Position numbers and translations under genes: made by a program. A stretch of 64,000 bases of DNA from Scortum barcoo (taxonomy: Eukaryota; Chordata; Actinopteri; Centrarchiformes; Terapontidae): the NCBI GenBank assembly GCA_023238725.1, contig CM041538.1, forward strand, positions 8,492,880 through 8,556,879. The letters are read 5' to 3'. The stretch's first letter is position 1; the number at the start of each line of letters is the position of its first letter. The notes under the pieces are model-generated. The model was not told the DNA's origin. It did no database searches and worked only from the letters and a program-made list of their open reading frames with translations. Positions 40,156-53,370 of the stretch are shown one piece after another.

Positions 40156-43100
40156 AAGTACCCTCTCCTGATTCTCTGAGGAGACCATCTTCTACATCTC
40201 CCCTCCTCCTGAATCCTTCTCTCTTTATCTTCTGCTCTGTCTCATCTCCTCTGACTAACACACACACACACACACACACGTGCACAGGAATCCCAGGTAT
40301 GCTGTGTCCATGCAGGCCAGAGAAGAAGAGCCCTGTGTATGTGATTGAAGCTGTCCTGCTGCTCTGGGCTGTGATATGATGAGCAGATAACAGCGCTACA
40401 GAGATGAAAGCTTTGAAACATTGTTATCTCCTCTGCTTGTTCTCAGCCTACATGTCTTTGTTCCTGCTTCCCACTTTGGCAGTGTGATGAAAAATGTTCT
40501 GTCATGACTCTGATGTCGAAATGTCATCTCAAAAGTGTCTTTTTTTTGTCTTTCCATCGTTTTTCAGTAATGGTTCTAATTAGCATTGCCCTTATTTTGT
40601 TGCGCTTGCTTGTTATTACCACTCAGCTTAGCAGTTATGGCACGGTTTGAGCAAATGTATGTACTTTTTTTTATATTTAATTATTTTAATACATTAACTG
40701 GTTGAAGCATCGTGAATTACTGAAGACTTATGTTACACATGTTACACAAAATAGTTTTGTGTTGGCATACAGGCACACACAGACATAATCATGTATTTGT
40801 ACACAAAGTCCGACTGGCACAATGCAGGTGTGTGTTCCAGGCTAAACACAGACATGTAGTTATGCTTCTGTGTAAGTGCTTCTTTCATATATCACACACT
40901 TGTTAGAAGGATGAAGTCTCTCTGGGATGATGTTTTACTCAAAACCACCCTTGCAGACATTTCCATCAGTGATATAACAATATCTTGTATTCAACAAAGT
41001 AAAGCATCCACCTTTTAAACAGCTTATGGTTAGATACTACAACTCAAACTTTTTTTTTTCACAAGGTCTTTAAAGGAAAAGTCTGACCTCTGCCTTAAAC
41101 CCATAACCCAGACTAAAGCTGACACCAGAGAGAATATCAGCCACAGTCACTGGCTCTGGACTTATATGGAAACTTTTCCATACATCATTTAGATTGTGGG
41201 CACATCCAACCACCTGCATTCATGAATGAACAGTGAACTTTTAAAGACATATTACAACTGCCCAGTGAGGATCTTTAAAGAAGAACATTTTGTAGCCATG
41301 TCCTCCTTCACCTTTTTCTAATTTCATCCCATTCCTTGGCATCCTGTTGTGTCACTCTCTCTACTTTCTCTTTATCCTTCCTTACCCCCACTGCCTCCTT
41401 TACTCTTCCCTTGCAGCAAACCCACATCCTCCTGCTTTTCCTCAGCCCTGTCAGGATGGTCAGAGAGAGATCTGGCAATAATTAACCTTTAATTAATTAA
41501 ACGTCATTGCTGGGTTCAGATGTTCTTAAGCCTTGTTTTTCTGCCTGCTTGCAACCAGATGCGCGTTGACCGTAGCCAGCAACAGAGAAAAGGCCTCATG
41601 TGCTCGCTCAAACTTTTTCCAGCCAAATGAAGCTGTAGACGGCCCCCGTAGATGACATGCTTCAGTAGAGCCGTACACTATGTGTCCATGCATGCTGCTT
41701 TCTTTTAACTAGTTTAAGATGCTGAAAGCTGTTGACGTTTTTCACCATGTCTTCTTTGTGAGCTTTGGATTTCAGAGAGGTGAAATGTGCATAGTGAAGT
41801 CTTTGTCTTCGAGTCCAACATGAGGACATGACACAGTTTTTTTTGTTTGTTTTTAGTTGACTCAGTGCAATGCATCAATATAACACAATTCTTTGTTTGT
41901 TTCATATGTCATAAAATGACACATAAAAACATCACAGAGAATATGCAGAGTGAAGGGACTCTTCCAGAAAGTGTCTCAAACTACATGGAGATGGAGCACT
42001 GATAATACACACTCACACCTTGCTTGCAGGTTAAGTTAAAGTTAAGATGTTGTCAATATGTTGGTGTTCTCTGGCTCCACCGTCGAAACAGTTCCAAGCT
42101 TTTTTTCCCCCTCTATTTCCACTCTTTCCCTTCCTCTTCCTATTTCTTCTCTCCCTTCTCTATATTTCCCGCCACCTCCCCACATCTGCCCAGTATCTGG
42201 ATGTGTAATTTCCCATAGCCCTCTTCACTCCAGCCAAATGCTTCACCTGAACCGAGTCTTGCTATGGACCCCCCCCTGCTCTTTCCCCCCAGAGCATCAT
42301 TCATTCATGCTCCACTAAGATGTAGAGGGTAAATGGGAGGGGACGATGAGACAGAGGGCACCCTGTGGCGTGGCAGGCCAAAGCAAATAACGTGTATCAT
42401 GTGTGTTTGGATCTGGCTCATGTCCCGTGATCTGACCCACGTCGCATGATAACCTCAGTCCACCTGTTGTGTTATTTCCACGCTCAGTCCCGTTGGAAAA
42501 AAAACTATGTGTTTGTATTCTAGTTATTAGTGTTAAAACAATGTGAAGATTCATACAGGTGCTTTCAAGTGTAGTTCAAGTGCATGTTAAATTAATCACA
42601 TCTTTTCCTGGAAGAGTGCTCGCAAAATGACGTCTTATATAATTCCCTCCTTGACATATGTAAAAGACATGACATGCCATGCAATCTAAGCTATGCATGT
42701 TGTAAGGCGGAGGGAGACGAGCATCCTGGGCTTCTCCTCCAGCAAAATATTGGATTCAAAGCAATGTCTATTCTTATTACATAAAGATAGTCCAGGCGTA
42801 GTCTGTGGAAGGATCACATGAACATTCATGCAGAATTCATAGACATAGATCTCCTGTCAGAACTTGGCAAAGAGACGTGGATGAGCATAATACAACCACC
42901 CTCGAGCATTTTATCATGTACATATGGCTCTGTGTGTGTGTGTGTGTGTGTTTACTGATCCCAAATCTGGAAGTGATTTTAATAAAGTCGTTGGGAGAGG
43001 GGCAGTCCAGAAAACATGGTAAACGCAGCATGGCTCTAAATTACCCACCTACCACAGACGCACACACACACACACACACCTGAGTCACCGGCTTCTTTTG

Positions 43101-43632
43101 AGAGCCACACAGTGCAACGCAGCCATCAGGCTGGTGAACACCCCTATAGACTGCTGGTCCTCTGATCATCATTATTGTTCCATTGCCATGTTTTTCCATA
43201 ACAATCAGAGGTGACTGTGGTCTCCTTAATGAGGTGTGCATTTATATACCACTTCCTCTCTCACTTAACCTTTTTAAATATCAGTGTGTAATAGTGGAGT
43301 AAGAGGAGGAGCAGCGTAGTGCCTGTGGAGCCTAATAGCTCTCTGGGAATAAACCCCCCAAAACACCCACCCCCTCTCCGTCTATGCCCATCTGTCCGAG
43401 GCTAACCTATTAGGAGTGACCTTTCGACTGGCTGGATGCATGGATGCAGTCGGCTGTTTTATTAGAAGGTATCAGTGTCACAATCTCACACAAACAGCCT
43501 CGCAAGCAGCTATCGAATGTCCAGTTTCATGAAGACTTTGGACCTATCTGTGTGCTCTCTCTTTCAGTCAGCTCCAGCTTGCCTTTATTATGAAGAGCAT
43601 CTACCACACTGCATTCAATAGGCCCTTTGTCT
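40156..43632. other. Non-coding stretch with small microsatellites
   Basis: No gene recognised. Simple repeats are CA at 40258-40279, GT at 42931-42951 and CA at 43061-43079. The latter two form another inverted GT...CA pair about 110 bases apart. Confidence 0.55.
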
Positions 43633-43659
43633 TGTGTGTGTGTGTGTGTGTGTGTGTGC
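43633..43659. repeat. (GT)13 microsatellite
   Basis: Uninterrupted GT units ending in a GCGC word. Confidence 0.93.
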
Positions 43660-43929
43660 GCATGATCCGTGTGTTTCATAGAATGAAACATTGTCATTTA
43701 CACTTTGTTGTTTATGACCCTGGAGATGTATAATCTCATCTTTGGGAAATTATATATGATCATATATTATCAAAATGATCATTTTTGTTTTTGCCCCATA
43801 ATTTTGGTGCCCTCTCAATAAAAAGAAAACCCCATAATTAGATTTTCAGGCTATCATCTGTGAAAATGACATCTTGTTTTGGTTTGCTATTCAAGTAAAT
43901 TTAATTGAATTTGGATATTTCATTGGGCA

Positions 43930-44007
43930 TTACAACTGATTAAACGATGAATTTTAAAAATAATTGGCAGATTAATCAACAACAATCTTAATTGTTCGTT
44001 GCAGCCT
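43930..44007 (-). mobile_element. Second fragment of the same non-autonomous element
   Basis: On the minus strand it starts AGGCTGCAACGAACAATTAA and contains ATTAATC and CGTTTAATCAG words, as in the copy at 40004-40155. It has the same orientation, is shorter and also worn. The two copies lie about 3.9 kb apart and are probably independent insertions. Confidence 0.6.
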
Positions 44008-45823
44008 TTGTGATATTGCTGCTCTAAGTTATGTTAAGTGTCTGAATGTCTCCCCCATCAGTGTTTAATGCCAACAGGAGACACATCTGTGACAGATAAT
44101 AATGCAGAGACTAAAGAACTGATTGTTCTGAGACACTGAGTGAGTCTGTAGGCCGGCTTGCTCGGAATCCGATGATTCATTAGCTGGACATCAGCTTAAC
44201 TTAATTACACTGGACTTGACGTCACAAAAAGTGTGTTTGTATTCTTTGGGCTGCATTCAAGATTATCTCCAGCCCTGCTGTCACACGTCTGTGTATGTGC
44301 TGTAAAGAAAGCCTATTGTTTACTTTCATTATGAATTACTTGCTATCTCCGAGATGTGAAATATCATCTTGTTTTTGTACACTTTCCCTGTGTCCCAAAG
44401 AAACAGAAAACTCTGATTGACAATTAATAATAAGCTTTGCCAAGAAAAAGATGGAAAAAGGATAAACTGACAGATAATAAAAGGCTGTATAATTTATCTT
44501 GCATTTCTACCCTGTAACATTGTTAGTGTGTGTGTGCGTGCGCGCAAGACAGCGACAGGCAGGGTGAAAATGACAGGGGCTTTATTAGAAGGTAGCTGGA
44601 TGCTGAGCTATTAGTAGAGAGAAGCTTGTATAACAAGCAGGAATGTTGCTGCTGGGTCCTGCGAGGTTTTCATCAGGGTGGGAGGTGTAATGACAGCAAG
44701 GAGGGTCCCCTTAAAGGAAAACAGGGAGAGAGACAGAGAGAGGAGACAGAGACGAGCAGTGGAGGAACAATGGCCCAATAGGTAGAAAATGTAAGCAGAC
44801 GGCCCACCAACATCTAATGGGTCCCATTAGGATGTCCTCATTCTAAACTCTTTAACTGGAGACGAGTTTTACCAAGGCTGGAAGGAAAAAAGGAGTGGAA
44901 GGAACTAGCCTAGCTCGGGGACACAGCCTGCCCTGTAGTTTGTAAGACAGTGGGACTGGCAGATATAATGAAGATAAAAGAGGAATCTGGTGATATCTCC
45001 TGTTGCTTCACTTATCAACAGTAGCAGCAGGGAGTGTTTAGGAGAAGCCTAACCAGGCAGTAAATAACTATGTGATTGTTTTTGTCTGTCAGGCAGCTGG
45101 AGATGTCTAGACATCAGTCATGAATGAGGAAAAAAATGCATATTGAAAGATTGACAGTTTTTTTTTTTTTAATTTTATTACAAACGTTAATTAGGTTTCA
45201 TCATGCACAAGTCAAACAGTTCAGTTTTCACGACCAACATTTTTTGGGTATTGTGTCATCCCAGTGGTTGGATTTCCCTGTAGTGCTCATGGGGGGGTTC
45301 AGAGCACAAACAACACATGGAGGTAATGGAGATGTCCAATGTTAACTCATATAGAAGAGGTAATTCTCTGGCTAATCATGTCTGACCTACCCCAACACAC
45401 ACACACAAAAATAGAGTGCGTTTTCATGGATTTTGGACCAGAGCCTGGTGAAAGTATAAAGCAGCCAACTCCATAAAACCTCATTTTGAGCATTTTTAAT
45501 TGTAATGATTAAGGGAAAAAAATAAACTGACCTTGCCTGAGAGTTACTTGCAACCAAGAACGGGGATAATAAACTAAGAATACACACAGAAGCACACACA
45601 CACGTTCAGCATGCTCACCCTGAAAAGCAGACAGATGGCAGGACTTTGCCAAATTAGCCACATGCCAACCAGAACAACTGCCCTGAGGGGAGCAGGGTGA
45701 GAGAGAGAGAGCGTGTAGAGGGCGGAGGCAAAGTGAACTTTCCAGCTGTTAGCTGTATCATGTTTGACATCAGTGTCTTGTCCTCCACCCACCAGATAGC
45801 CTTCAGACTGACACACACCACCA

Positions 45824-45827
<4 letters not shown>
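44008..45827. other. Non-coding stretch, nothing recognised
   Basis: No exon or repeat family recognised. There is a T-run near 45160-45171, and only short frames. Confidence 0.5.

Positions 45828-45862
<35 letters not shown>
45828..45862. repeat. (CA)17 microsatellite
   Basis: Uninterrupted CA units, about 35 bases, followed by a T-run near 45893-45901. Confidence 0.95.
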
Positions 45863-45865
<3 letters not shown>

Positions 45866-46164
45866 TTATTGGTCCCAAAGTGCCTCAAGGCTTTTTTTTT
45901 TCCTAAAGTCGCTCTTATCTCATACACTCAAAAAGGTGGTGATACACAGCTACCTGCAGCCATATACGAACACTCCAACAAGAAATGAGTTGTTTTTGCT
46001 TTTCTTGTCTTCACACAAACACTTCACATCAACCCATAATGGTCCTCTTTAACAACAAGAAATTTTAGGTTAGTTTTCTGAATTTTTAAAAAGTTAATAT
46101 CATCTTAACACATGAGAGAACCATTTGCACACACATCTGAATGCAAATGCCCTTCTCTTTTTTT

Positions 46165-46166
<2 letters not shown>

Positions 46167-46209
<43 letters not shown>
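46167..46209. repeat. (CA)21 microsatellite
   Basis: Uninterrupted CA units, about 43 bases. Confidence 0.96.
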
Positions 46210-46210
<1 letters not shown>

Positions 46211-46461
46211 ATTTAAAGGCATCAGGCCACACTGCCAAACCCCAGTGAGCTTGCACAGCCCTTTCCCTAAACACCACACAGCTTACCATCCCCCACTCAC
46301 AAAATATACTTACCTGGACACGCCTCCCAAAACACACACGCAGCTACAAGCATCTGTGCACTCAGCTCACAGATGTCTGCTTACTGAAAAGTCAGGAGCA
46401 TTAAGAGATGAGTTAAATTTTCGGGGACGGCCTCTTTCCACCTATTCATTTGTTGCTCTTG

Positions 46462-46718
46462 ATGCGAGCTTGTGTGTCGACGTGTTGTCGCCAAACGCCC
46501 TTTCGCAGACGTGTTAAAAATGACACATGCTTCTTGCACAGTGCCGCCTTTGGATCGTTTCTGCTCAGGACTGGACCTGCCCCACCTGCGACCACATTAT
46601 AGCGCAGGCAGGGTCGTGTGCTGCGGCGAGACGTGGGCGCCTGGGGCCTCGCTCCTGCCCCGTTTACTCACCCGCTTCCCAGCTCTGCCACAGCAGCTTG
46701 TAAAAGTCACGGCGAGTG
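46462..46718. promoter_or_regulatory. CpG-rich patch, possible regulatory element
   Basis: I count about 21 CpG dinucleotides in roughly 257 bases, far denser than the neighbouring DNA, and G+C is raised. CpG clustering in otherwise CpG-poor vertebrate DNA can mark an unmethylated promoter or enhancer. Frames across it (46472-46762 plus, 46597-46860 minus) show no domain, so an unrecognised first exon cannot be excluded but is not supported. No TATA box or start site is identifiable. Confidence 0.35.
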
Positions 46719-49700
46719 TGAAAATTAAAGAGATGCATGCTGCTTTTATGAGCTTTCTTTGACTTTTTTCCCTCTCTCTTTCAGCCCCCTTTCCCTCTGT
46801 CTGTCCTTCCTTCGCTTTCTCCATCTCCCACTGTGAGGGTGAAAGTGCTTTGTGACACATAGTTTGGTTTGATTCGTCATTACAGTCTTTTCTTTGCTCT
46901 ATCCTTTTTTTGTTCCTTTACAATACTTCCTCCCTCCCATCCTGTCTCCCCTCCCCTGGTCTCCCCAGACATGGTTTACAGTCTAGAGACGTCTCTGTCT
47001 CAATTCTCTGATCCCCATTTTCAACGGACCATTAAACTAAGATGATTCACTCTACAGTACGCAACCTGAAGTGGAGCTGCCCTTTTGACAAGCTGCTCTA
47101 AATGACGTGAAAAGCTCTCATCAAAGAGCTGCACAGAGTTCGACATTACCCCAGAGACTGAGAGAGATACAGAGAGCCAACGTGTTGATCGGCCAGGAAA
47201 ATATAGTCATAAATGCGGATATACAATCGCCCTCAGATGGCACACACTGTCAACCGCCATTCATAAATCACCACTAGGAATGACCAGCCGTTCTCAGTTA
47301 TTCCTGCTTATTATTTGCAGTTATTCCAGGGCACGGCATTTCCGAAGGCCTCTTGGGATAATGACAATGTGAGTAACATGCGTAAACCCTGCAATCGGAT
47401 CTGGCTCCACGCTGCCCGCCGTTGCCAGGCTGTATGTCTGAGCAGACGGATGGCGGGCGATGCCAAATCTGTTAGACAGCAGCCTGAAAGACGATTCTTT
47501 TCCACGGGCCAGGCGACTCAGACCGGCGATTATGCCTCTGCTTTTTATAGCGGTTTCTACTGGAGTGACACATTTTCAATCATTACTACCAGTCAGCAGG
47601 GGCTCAAGTGTAAAGTGGCCTCTTGTGCAGTGGCATCCAAGCCAATATGTTTAATGTTTTTATGTGCATTACAGCTGAACTCAAATAGGTGCTGCACCAG
47701 CCAGGTTTCATTTGGTGTATGTTTAAGTTAAAAGCACTAAGCGAGTATCACCTCTTTATGCTGCGTCAGTTATTATCATCTGCCTGCCCTCCGCAGCAGT
47801 CTGTTAGAATCATTAAACAATAAAAAAACAACCTAGTGTCAACACTCATCTGCCAGTTACAGTTAAATGGATTAACAAGGATATTTTGTACATGGCACTT
47901 CAATACTATTAGATCTACTTGTGTTATAATTCTAAATAATCTGGTTTCTTAATGTTTTAGCCAAGCAACAATAACAGATTGCAATGCTGTATGTGCATCT
48001 TGTTGATCATTTTGCATCATGTTGTTTAATAAAGTGGAAATGATTTTTGTCCCAAGTGAGATAGAATATAATAGAAAATGCTTGGTTGCACATGGTTAAA
48101 TCTGAAGTTTTAAACTCATTTTTTAAGTCTTTTTTTTCCCAAGGTATCCATGCTGAGCACACTACACTACTTAGGATGCTGTGCTGCTCTAAATGCTTTG
48201 GTCAAGGGCACCGTCGTGCTGTTAATAAGAGAACTGCTGCCTCATCAGTTGGCTCGTCAAGTTTCAATCTGCTCTTTTGCCTGCAAGTTACTGCTGCCAA
48301 TAAGGCTACATAGCAGTGGTATAAACCTGACTGTGACTACTTGGGCTGCTAGTGGAAGCCAGGCTGTTGTCAGCCTGTAAAAGTTTAGGAGACCTCTCTT
48401 TATGGGACTGCACTGAGAACTAGGACCGTCCTTGTTGGAAGCAGCCATCAGAGCTTGTTGCTATCACACCTCTCTACAAGAGGCAAAATGGAAAATGACA
48501 AAGCTCCTGTGTTACTAACCCAGGAACAACTTTATGATGTTTGTATTCACACATAGCAGTGAATACAGTTTATTGTCAGATTAAACAAAAGTCGTACGCC
48601 TACACACACACCGTGACAAATGTGTAGGGATTGCATCACGTCTGCCAGCAACACCAGAAAATATCCAGGGCACCGTCAGAGGGGGCGACATGGTAGAAAG
48701 GTCCTTTGAGCAACATTAACAGCCCACAGTATGCTCCACAGGCCCAGACTCTGGTGTTTGGACTATTTTTACAGGCTAACTACCTGTGTTTGCCCGCCAC
48801 AAATCCATATTACCCAACGTCATTTAGGAAGCCAAAGCATTTTTTAGGACCTCGCAACATCTGGCAGTGGCAAAGATACATAAATAGTGAGATCAGGGCT
48901 CAGCTTTTAAATGGCCCAGGCCCTCTAATGTTACTGGATGAAGAGTTATGGGAAGGAGAACGATTTGGTGTAGATTACAGCAGCACCCTCATTAAGTGTA
49001 ACTAGTTTGTGCTGCTCACAATACTGTACATACAGATGGAGGTATTGCTCGAACCCTGTTTTTCTCTTTAGCTTGTTTTTTCTTGGCGTAGTCTTCATCT
49101 CAAAGTGATTTTATTTTCTTCTCCTGGTCCAGTATTGTATATTTTTAAAATGTGTATCTATTGACAAAATCAATGGATTTATTCATTGAAGAATACAGTC
49201 TGGAGCTCTCACAAAGAGATCTGCACATCTATCGATTCAGTAGCCTCAGTGTTACATTTGGAGACTCTGTTGGACTCTGTTCTTCCTTGTTTGGGATGAC
49301 TCAATTTGCATTGGTCGTAGCCTTTTGTTTTCTGTCACCATTCTCATCTTGAAGTAAGACTGACTCTGCACAGGAGCAAATGTAGATGATTGAGGGATGT
49401 TTGTTTTAGTCTCTTCATCAAACACTGAGGCACTTGAATTGTGCAGCAAATACCTTTATGTCAATGAGAAAACAGATTGCAGTAATAGGTAGAGTATTAA
49501 GGGAGGATTGAAAGATTAATCTAGCACAGATGCCTGATGTTGTAACAATGGTCATCACTGTAATAGGAACAGTAATGCTTTGCAGTCAAGTACACCAAAT
49601 TGAATAAATGCAGCAGCAGTAGGTAATGTGGACTTTGTCAATACGAAGGGTCACCAGGGTGGAGGCCAAGCCCGACTACTTTTTAATAACGTTGGCTGGG

Positions 49701-52396
49701 CTTGTTTATTGGCCACACCCTCAATGTGCACTTGATGATGGCTAATGGTGCAAGTCCAGCATTGTTAGTGTTATGGCTGGTGTTCCCTGTGCTGGTCAGT
49801 GGCCTAGTTTGGACTCTGGGTGGGTTTGGCAGGATTTTTCTGGGTTTTAGAGATTCCCAGGTGGCTGAAATTGCAAGCATAGTCCGTTTTCCATGGGGAT
49901 TCGAGACCAAAGACTCAAACAAGCAAGGCTTAGGAACATTGGGAGCAGGAGGAAGAACGCTGTGCCCATTCGCAAGCCCTCATGAAAATCCCTTATCGCA
50001 TGAAATTGGTGTGTCAGATTTTCCTATTGGGGTCAGCACAGAGCATTTGGGTTTGGCTGCCTTGAACTGTTAATGGCAGGAAATGTTTGCTCTTGTTTCA
50101 GCTGGGTTCTGAAGGAGAAGACGAGTCATTTTCTCCATTCACAAATACTGAGAAGATAATGTGCGTTAGCAGTCATACGATGCAATGATGCTTATTAATC
50201 CTCATAAATTATGCGTAGTTTGCCATAAGGGTTGCATTAAGATTTCTCTCAACAGTATAAGAAATTAGTAGCAAGCTGTCTGGTCCCTGGTAGTGTTGAA
50301 TTAAGAGTGAAAAAGTAAGGGGCAGTTTGTAAGCATCATTTTGGCTCGTATTTCTCAGTGTAAACATTTAGCTTAAAATGAAATAAAAGCTGAAGTACAC
50401 ACTGAATTGCAGAAGGATTGTCTTTCAAGACACTGGATTAGCGTTGTGCTGCAAAGCCAGAAGAACAACATGGAGCTGGATTTGGCAGTGCAGATCGCCA
50501 TCAAAGATAATGGAAAGTAATAAAGTGTGTGTGCGCAATGGAAAGCTCAGGCTGAATGTTTGAGATATTTCATGTGTCTGCGTGTATGGGGAAGATGAAA
50601 TTCATTTTCTGAGCCTCAGCTGTTGTGTTTAGAACCATGGCTCCTGTCTTTATGCTGGGCTGCTGTCATAAATTGCAGCTTTGCCTCTCCAGGATTTCAA
50701 GTAAGGTGACGATTGGCGCAAGTGCCGAGTGAAATGTCCTGCATGATGAAGAAATAATAATAAAAAGAGAGGATATTTCTCCTAAGTGGGTTACGGCACT
50801 GAAAGGGGAGGAAGCGCAGCAGACACACAAATAAAATCTGAAATAAGGCATGGAAGGTGTATGGGGGATCCTGTAAGACAATATAGTCATAACTCATTCT
50901 AAGCACTGTGCTTTTTGCCATCATTGCTGTATGTCAAACTCATTTTACAATGCAGGAGTACTTGGTTTTGCTCACTTGTTTCCTTTTTTAGAAATATACA
51001 GTAGACGTGCAGTGTTTTCACCGCCATTCTTGTCAGCAGCAGTTGTTTCCTGTTCTCAAATTCACATGAAAATCTGTTGCTGTAGTTTGCCTTCAACTAA
51101 ACTGTCAGGTCTGCAAAAAGATATGGACTCTTCATTCTTTGTGCAACCACAGAGATGGCAGATTTACCACCGATTTTTTTAAAACGTGAAACAAAATAAA
51201 CATTACACTTCTTTTGAGGCCTTTCGAACGATTCCACTTTATAAGGGAAATTACTTTCTTCATCACTTCGTCATGACAAAGGCAAAAGAAAACATCTTAA
51301 GAGAGAAAACTTGGCCTTAGACTCTCACATTTTAAGTAAACATGTTGAAAGACTTTGCGTTACCATGAAACAAAATGGTCCACAAGCACAGCGTGATCAT
51401 CTGAGTATCAACATGTGATGAAATAAATGTAAAAGTTTGAAAAATGAATCTGATAGCCATGCGTTGTCCCTGGTTTTCTATGCTTATTATTTTTTGCCAT
51501 GTTATCCTTGGGATGGCTGTGAGTGGAGCGGGCCAAGCATGACTATAAAGCAGGAGTTATATGGAGAGGAGGGAGAGAGAGGGATGAGATCTCCTGGGGT
51601 GAAGTGGATTTATAGTCTGCTGTGTTTAACCCCCGCACAGTAATTGTTATCAGGTTTAATGCGCGGACGTTTATTATTTAAAGGAGTGGGTGATGGCGAG
51701 TGTAGAACATTTTCACCTGTTGATTGTACTGAACAAGGCCGCATTTTAAGGACAGTGTTGTAATGAGGCGAGCCAGTGTGAGATACATGTCGAGAGGTTT
51801 CATGGTCAAGGTGATTGCCATGTGATGTCAACAGTAGCCCGCGGGGAGACAGCATCTTGAAGGTCTCCGTTTATCACCATTTTTCCCCTCTATCGTCTCT
51901 GTGCACAATCCCTTCCTTGTTTGCTCCCTTTTGTTGTCTGTTCTTGCAGTGCTTTGGTTGTCTCCTCGGTCCTCCCCAACTGTTGGAAAGCTTCAAAGAC
52001 GTGGAGGGCATCAAAGGCTCTGGCCCCGAGTGGCCGCCTCCTCTCATCCCCGTGCTTCCCCTCTTCTCTGTCTTGTAGTCTCCGCTGTTCCAGCTTTGTT
52101 GTTCCTCCCCTCATGTGCAAGTGATTAGACGACAGGGCCAAAAGGAAAACACGAGCTTTGTTTTCGAGGCAGCGGGCACGCTCGGAATTCCAGTGGATTT
52201 ACGGCAGTGAGGATCCCTCAGATCAGAACTGGTAATATGGGACTCTGGAGAACCTTCACGCTATCTGCTAACACCATCCAGCTCGCTCCTTCTCTTTTCT
52301 TCTCCTTCTTGCTTGTCTACAACTTTCCTCTTCTCTCCTTTCTGCTTTTATCCTCTCCTCTCTTTTTTTTTTCCAGTCATCATTTTCCTCTCTGCT
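46719..52396. other. Non-coding stretch with complex, possibly conserved blocks
   Basis: No gene recognised. The stretch 47340-47700 is unusually free of simple sequence and stays open for 138 codons, and 50160-50290 is rich in AT homeodomain-like words (ATTAAT, ATAAATTATG). Either might be a conserved enhancer. A 123-codon frame at 49702-50073 has no recognisable domain. Confidence 0.45.
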
Positions 52397-52427
52397 CCTC
52401 CTCTCCTCTCCTCTCCTCTCCTCTCCT
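52397..52427. repeat. (CTCTC)n pentanucleotide repeat
   Basis: Six or so CTCCT/CTCTC units in tandem, inside a pyrimidine-rich tract that begins near 52300. Confidence 0.85.
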
Positions 52428-52819
52428 AGACAGAGGAGATGATACAAAGGTCTATTCATATTCTGAGTGACTGCTCATTTTCTCCTCTCTGCCCAGCTGC
52501 CTTGCTTCACTTTCACTCTGGGTCTAATGAAAGGTCAGGTAGTCGGATGGTACAGTCGCTGCCATTGTGCCTTTTCAGGCGACGGTTATGTCTGCTGTTT
52601 TGTCATCTGCTCTGAAAGCAAAAACAGAGCACCGAGGCTCTTAATATGTAATGGTTTGTCCTTGCAGTGACCTTGGGAAATATTGGATTCTCAGTGCAGC
52701 TGGACAGCTGTGGGGTCGTTGCAGGGGCCTCACAGGGCCGATCAACTAAATGAAGAAGAGTTGAATTCTGTTTGACACACACGCACGCAATATAACTGCA
52801 GTGACACGAGTGAGAATTC

Positions 52820-52838
52820 ATTATTATTATTATTATTC
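52820..52838. repeat. Short (ATT)6 repeat
   Basis: Six ATT units next to an AATTC word. No other content. Confidence 0.85.
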
Positions 52839-52889
52839 ATACTTTGCTCTTCATTCTTCTATGCCAAAATCTGATTAAAAGCTTTTTGC

Positions 52890-53370
52890 AGATACTTGCC
52901 ATGTTCATGTGTTGTTCAGAAAAACTGACAAATACATGGCTCGTGCTCAGAGGTCCACTGTGACAATGCAAACATGTTGATGTCCAGCAAAATGTTCACT
53001 GGTTCATTAGTGTACAAGTATTTAGTGATCAATCATCAAAATACTGGAGTATTTTGACCCAATGATGTCAAGGATCACCAAAGTTGCTGCAATAGTTGTT
53101 GAAAAATGTTGAAAACCTCAAATATGAACCTTATGGTGACACTGGAGGAAAAGTGAGGGGATCACCAAAGTCATTAATATACATTGTCTGTGAATCCGTA
53201 TCAGTCTTTTATGCCTCTACATCCAGTTGATGTGGAGTTATGTCGGGATCAGTGAAAACTGAGACGCAGGTGTGGAGTCAAAGGGTCACTAAAGTCGGAG
53301 GGATTAGTAGTAGGAGGAGAGTTTCTGTACACAATTTTCATGTCCATCCATCAAAAATGTGTTGCAGTGT
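52890..53370. repeat. Degenerate, internally repeated teleost interspersed repeat
   Basis: Three diverged units share a GGATCACCAAAG-type word: near 53067, 53157 and, as GGGTCACTAAAG, 53281. Linked words also recur: CAATAGTTGTTG followed by a GTTGAAAAC word, ACCTTATGGTGACACTGG, and CTGTACACAATTTTCATG. I recognise this order from memory as an abundant repeat family in percomorph fish genomes, whose unit includes a gene-like phrase about GATCACCAAAGT. It has no coding capacity and the copy is old. Confidence 0.6.

Noticed and set aside
49702..50073. 123-codon frame with a hydrophobic start resembling a signal or membrane segment
   Set aside because: The hydrophobic run follows GTG/CTG-rich local sequence and nothing downstream resembles a known protein family.
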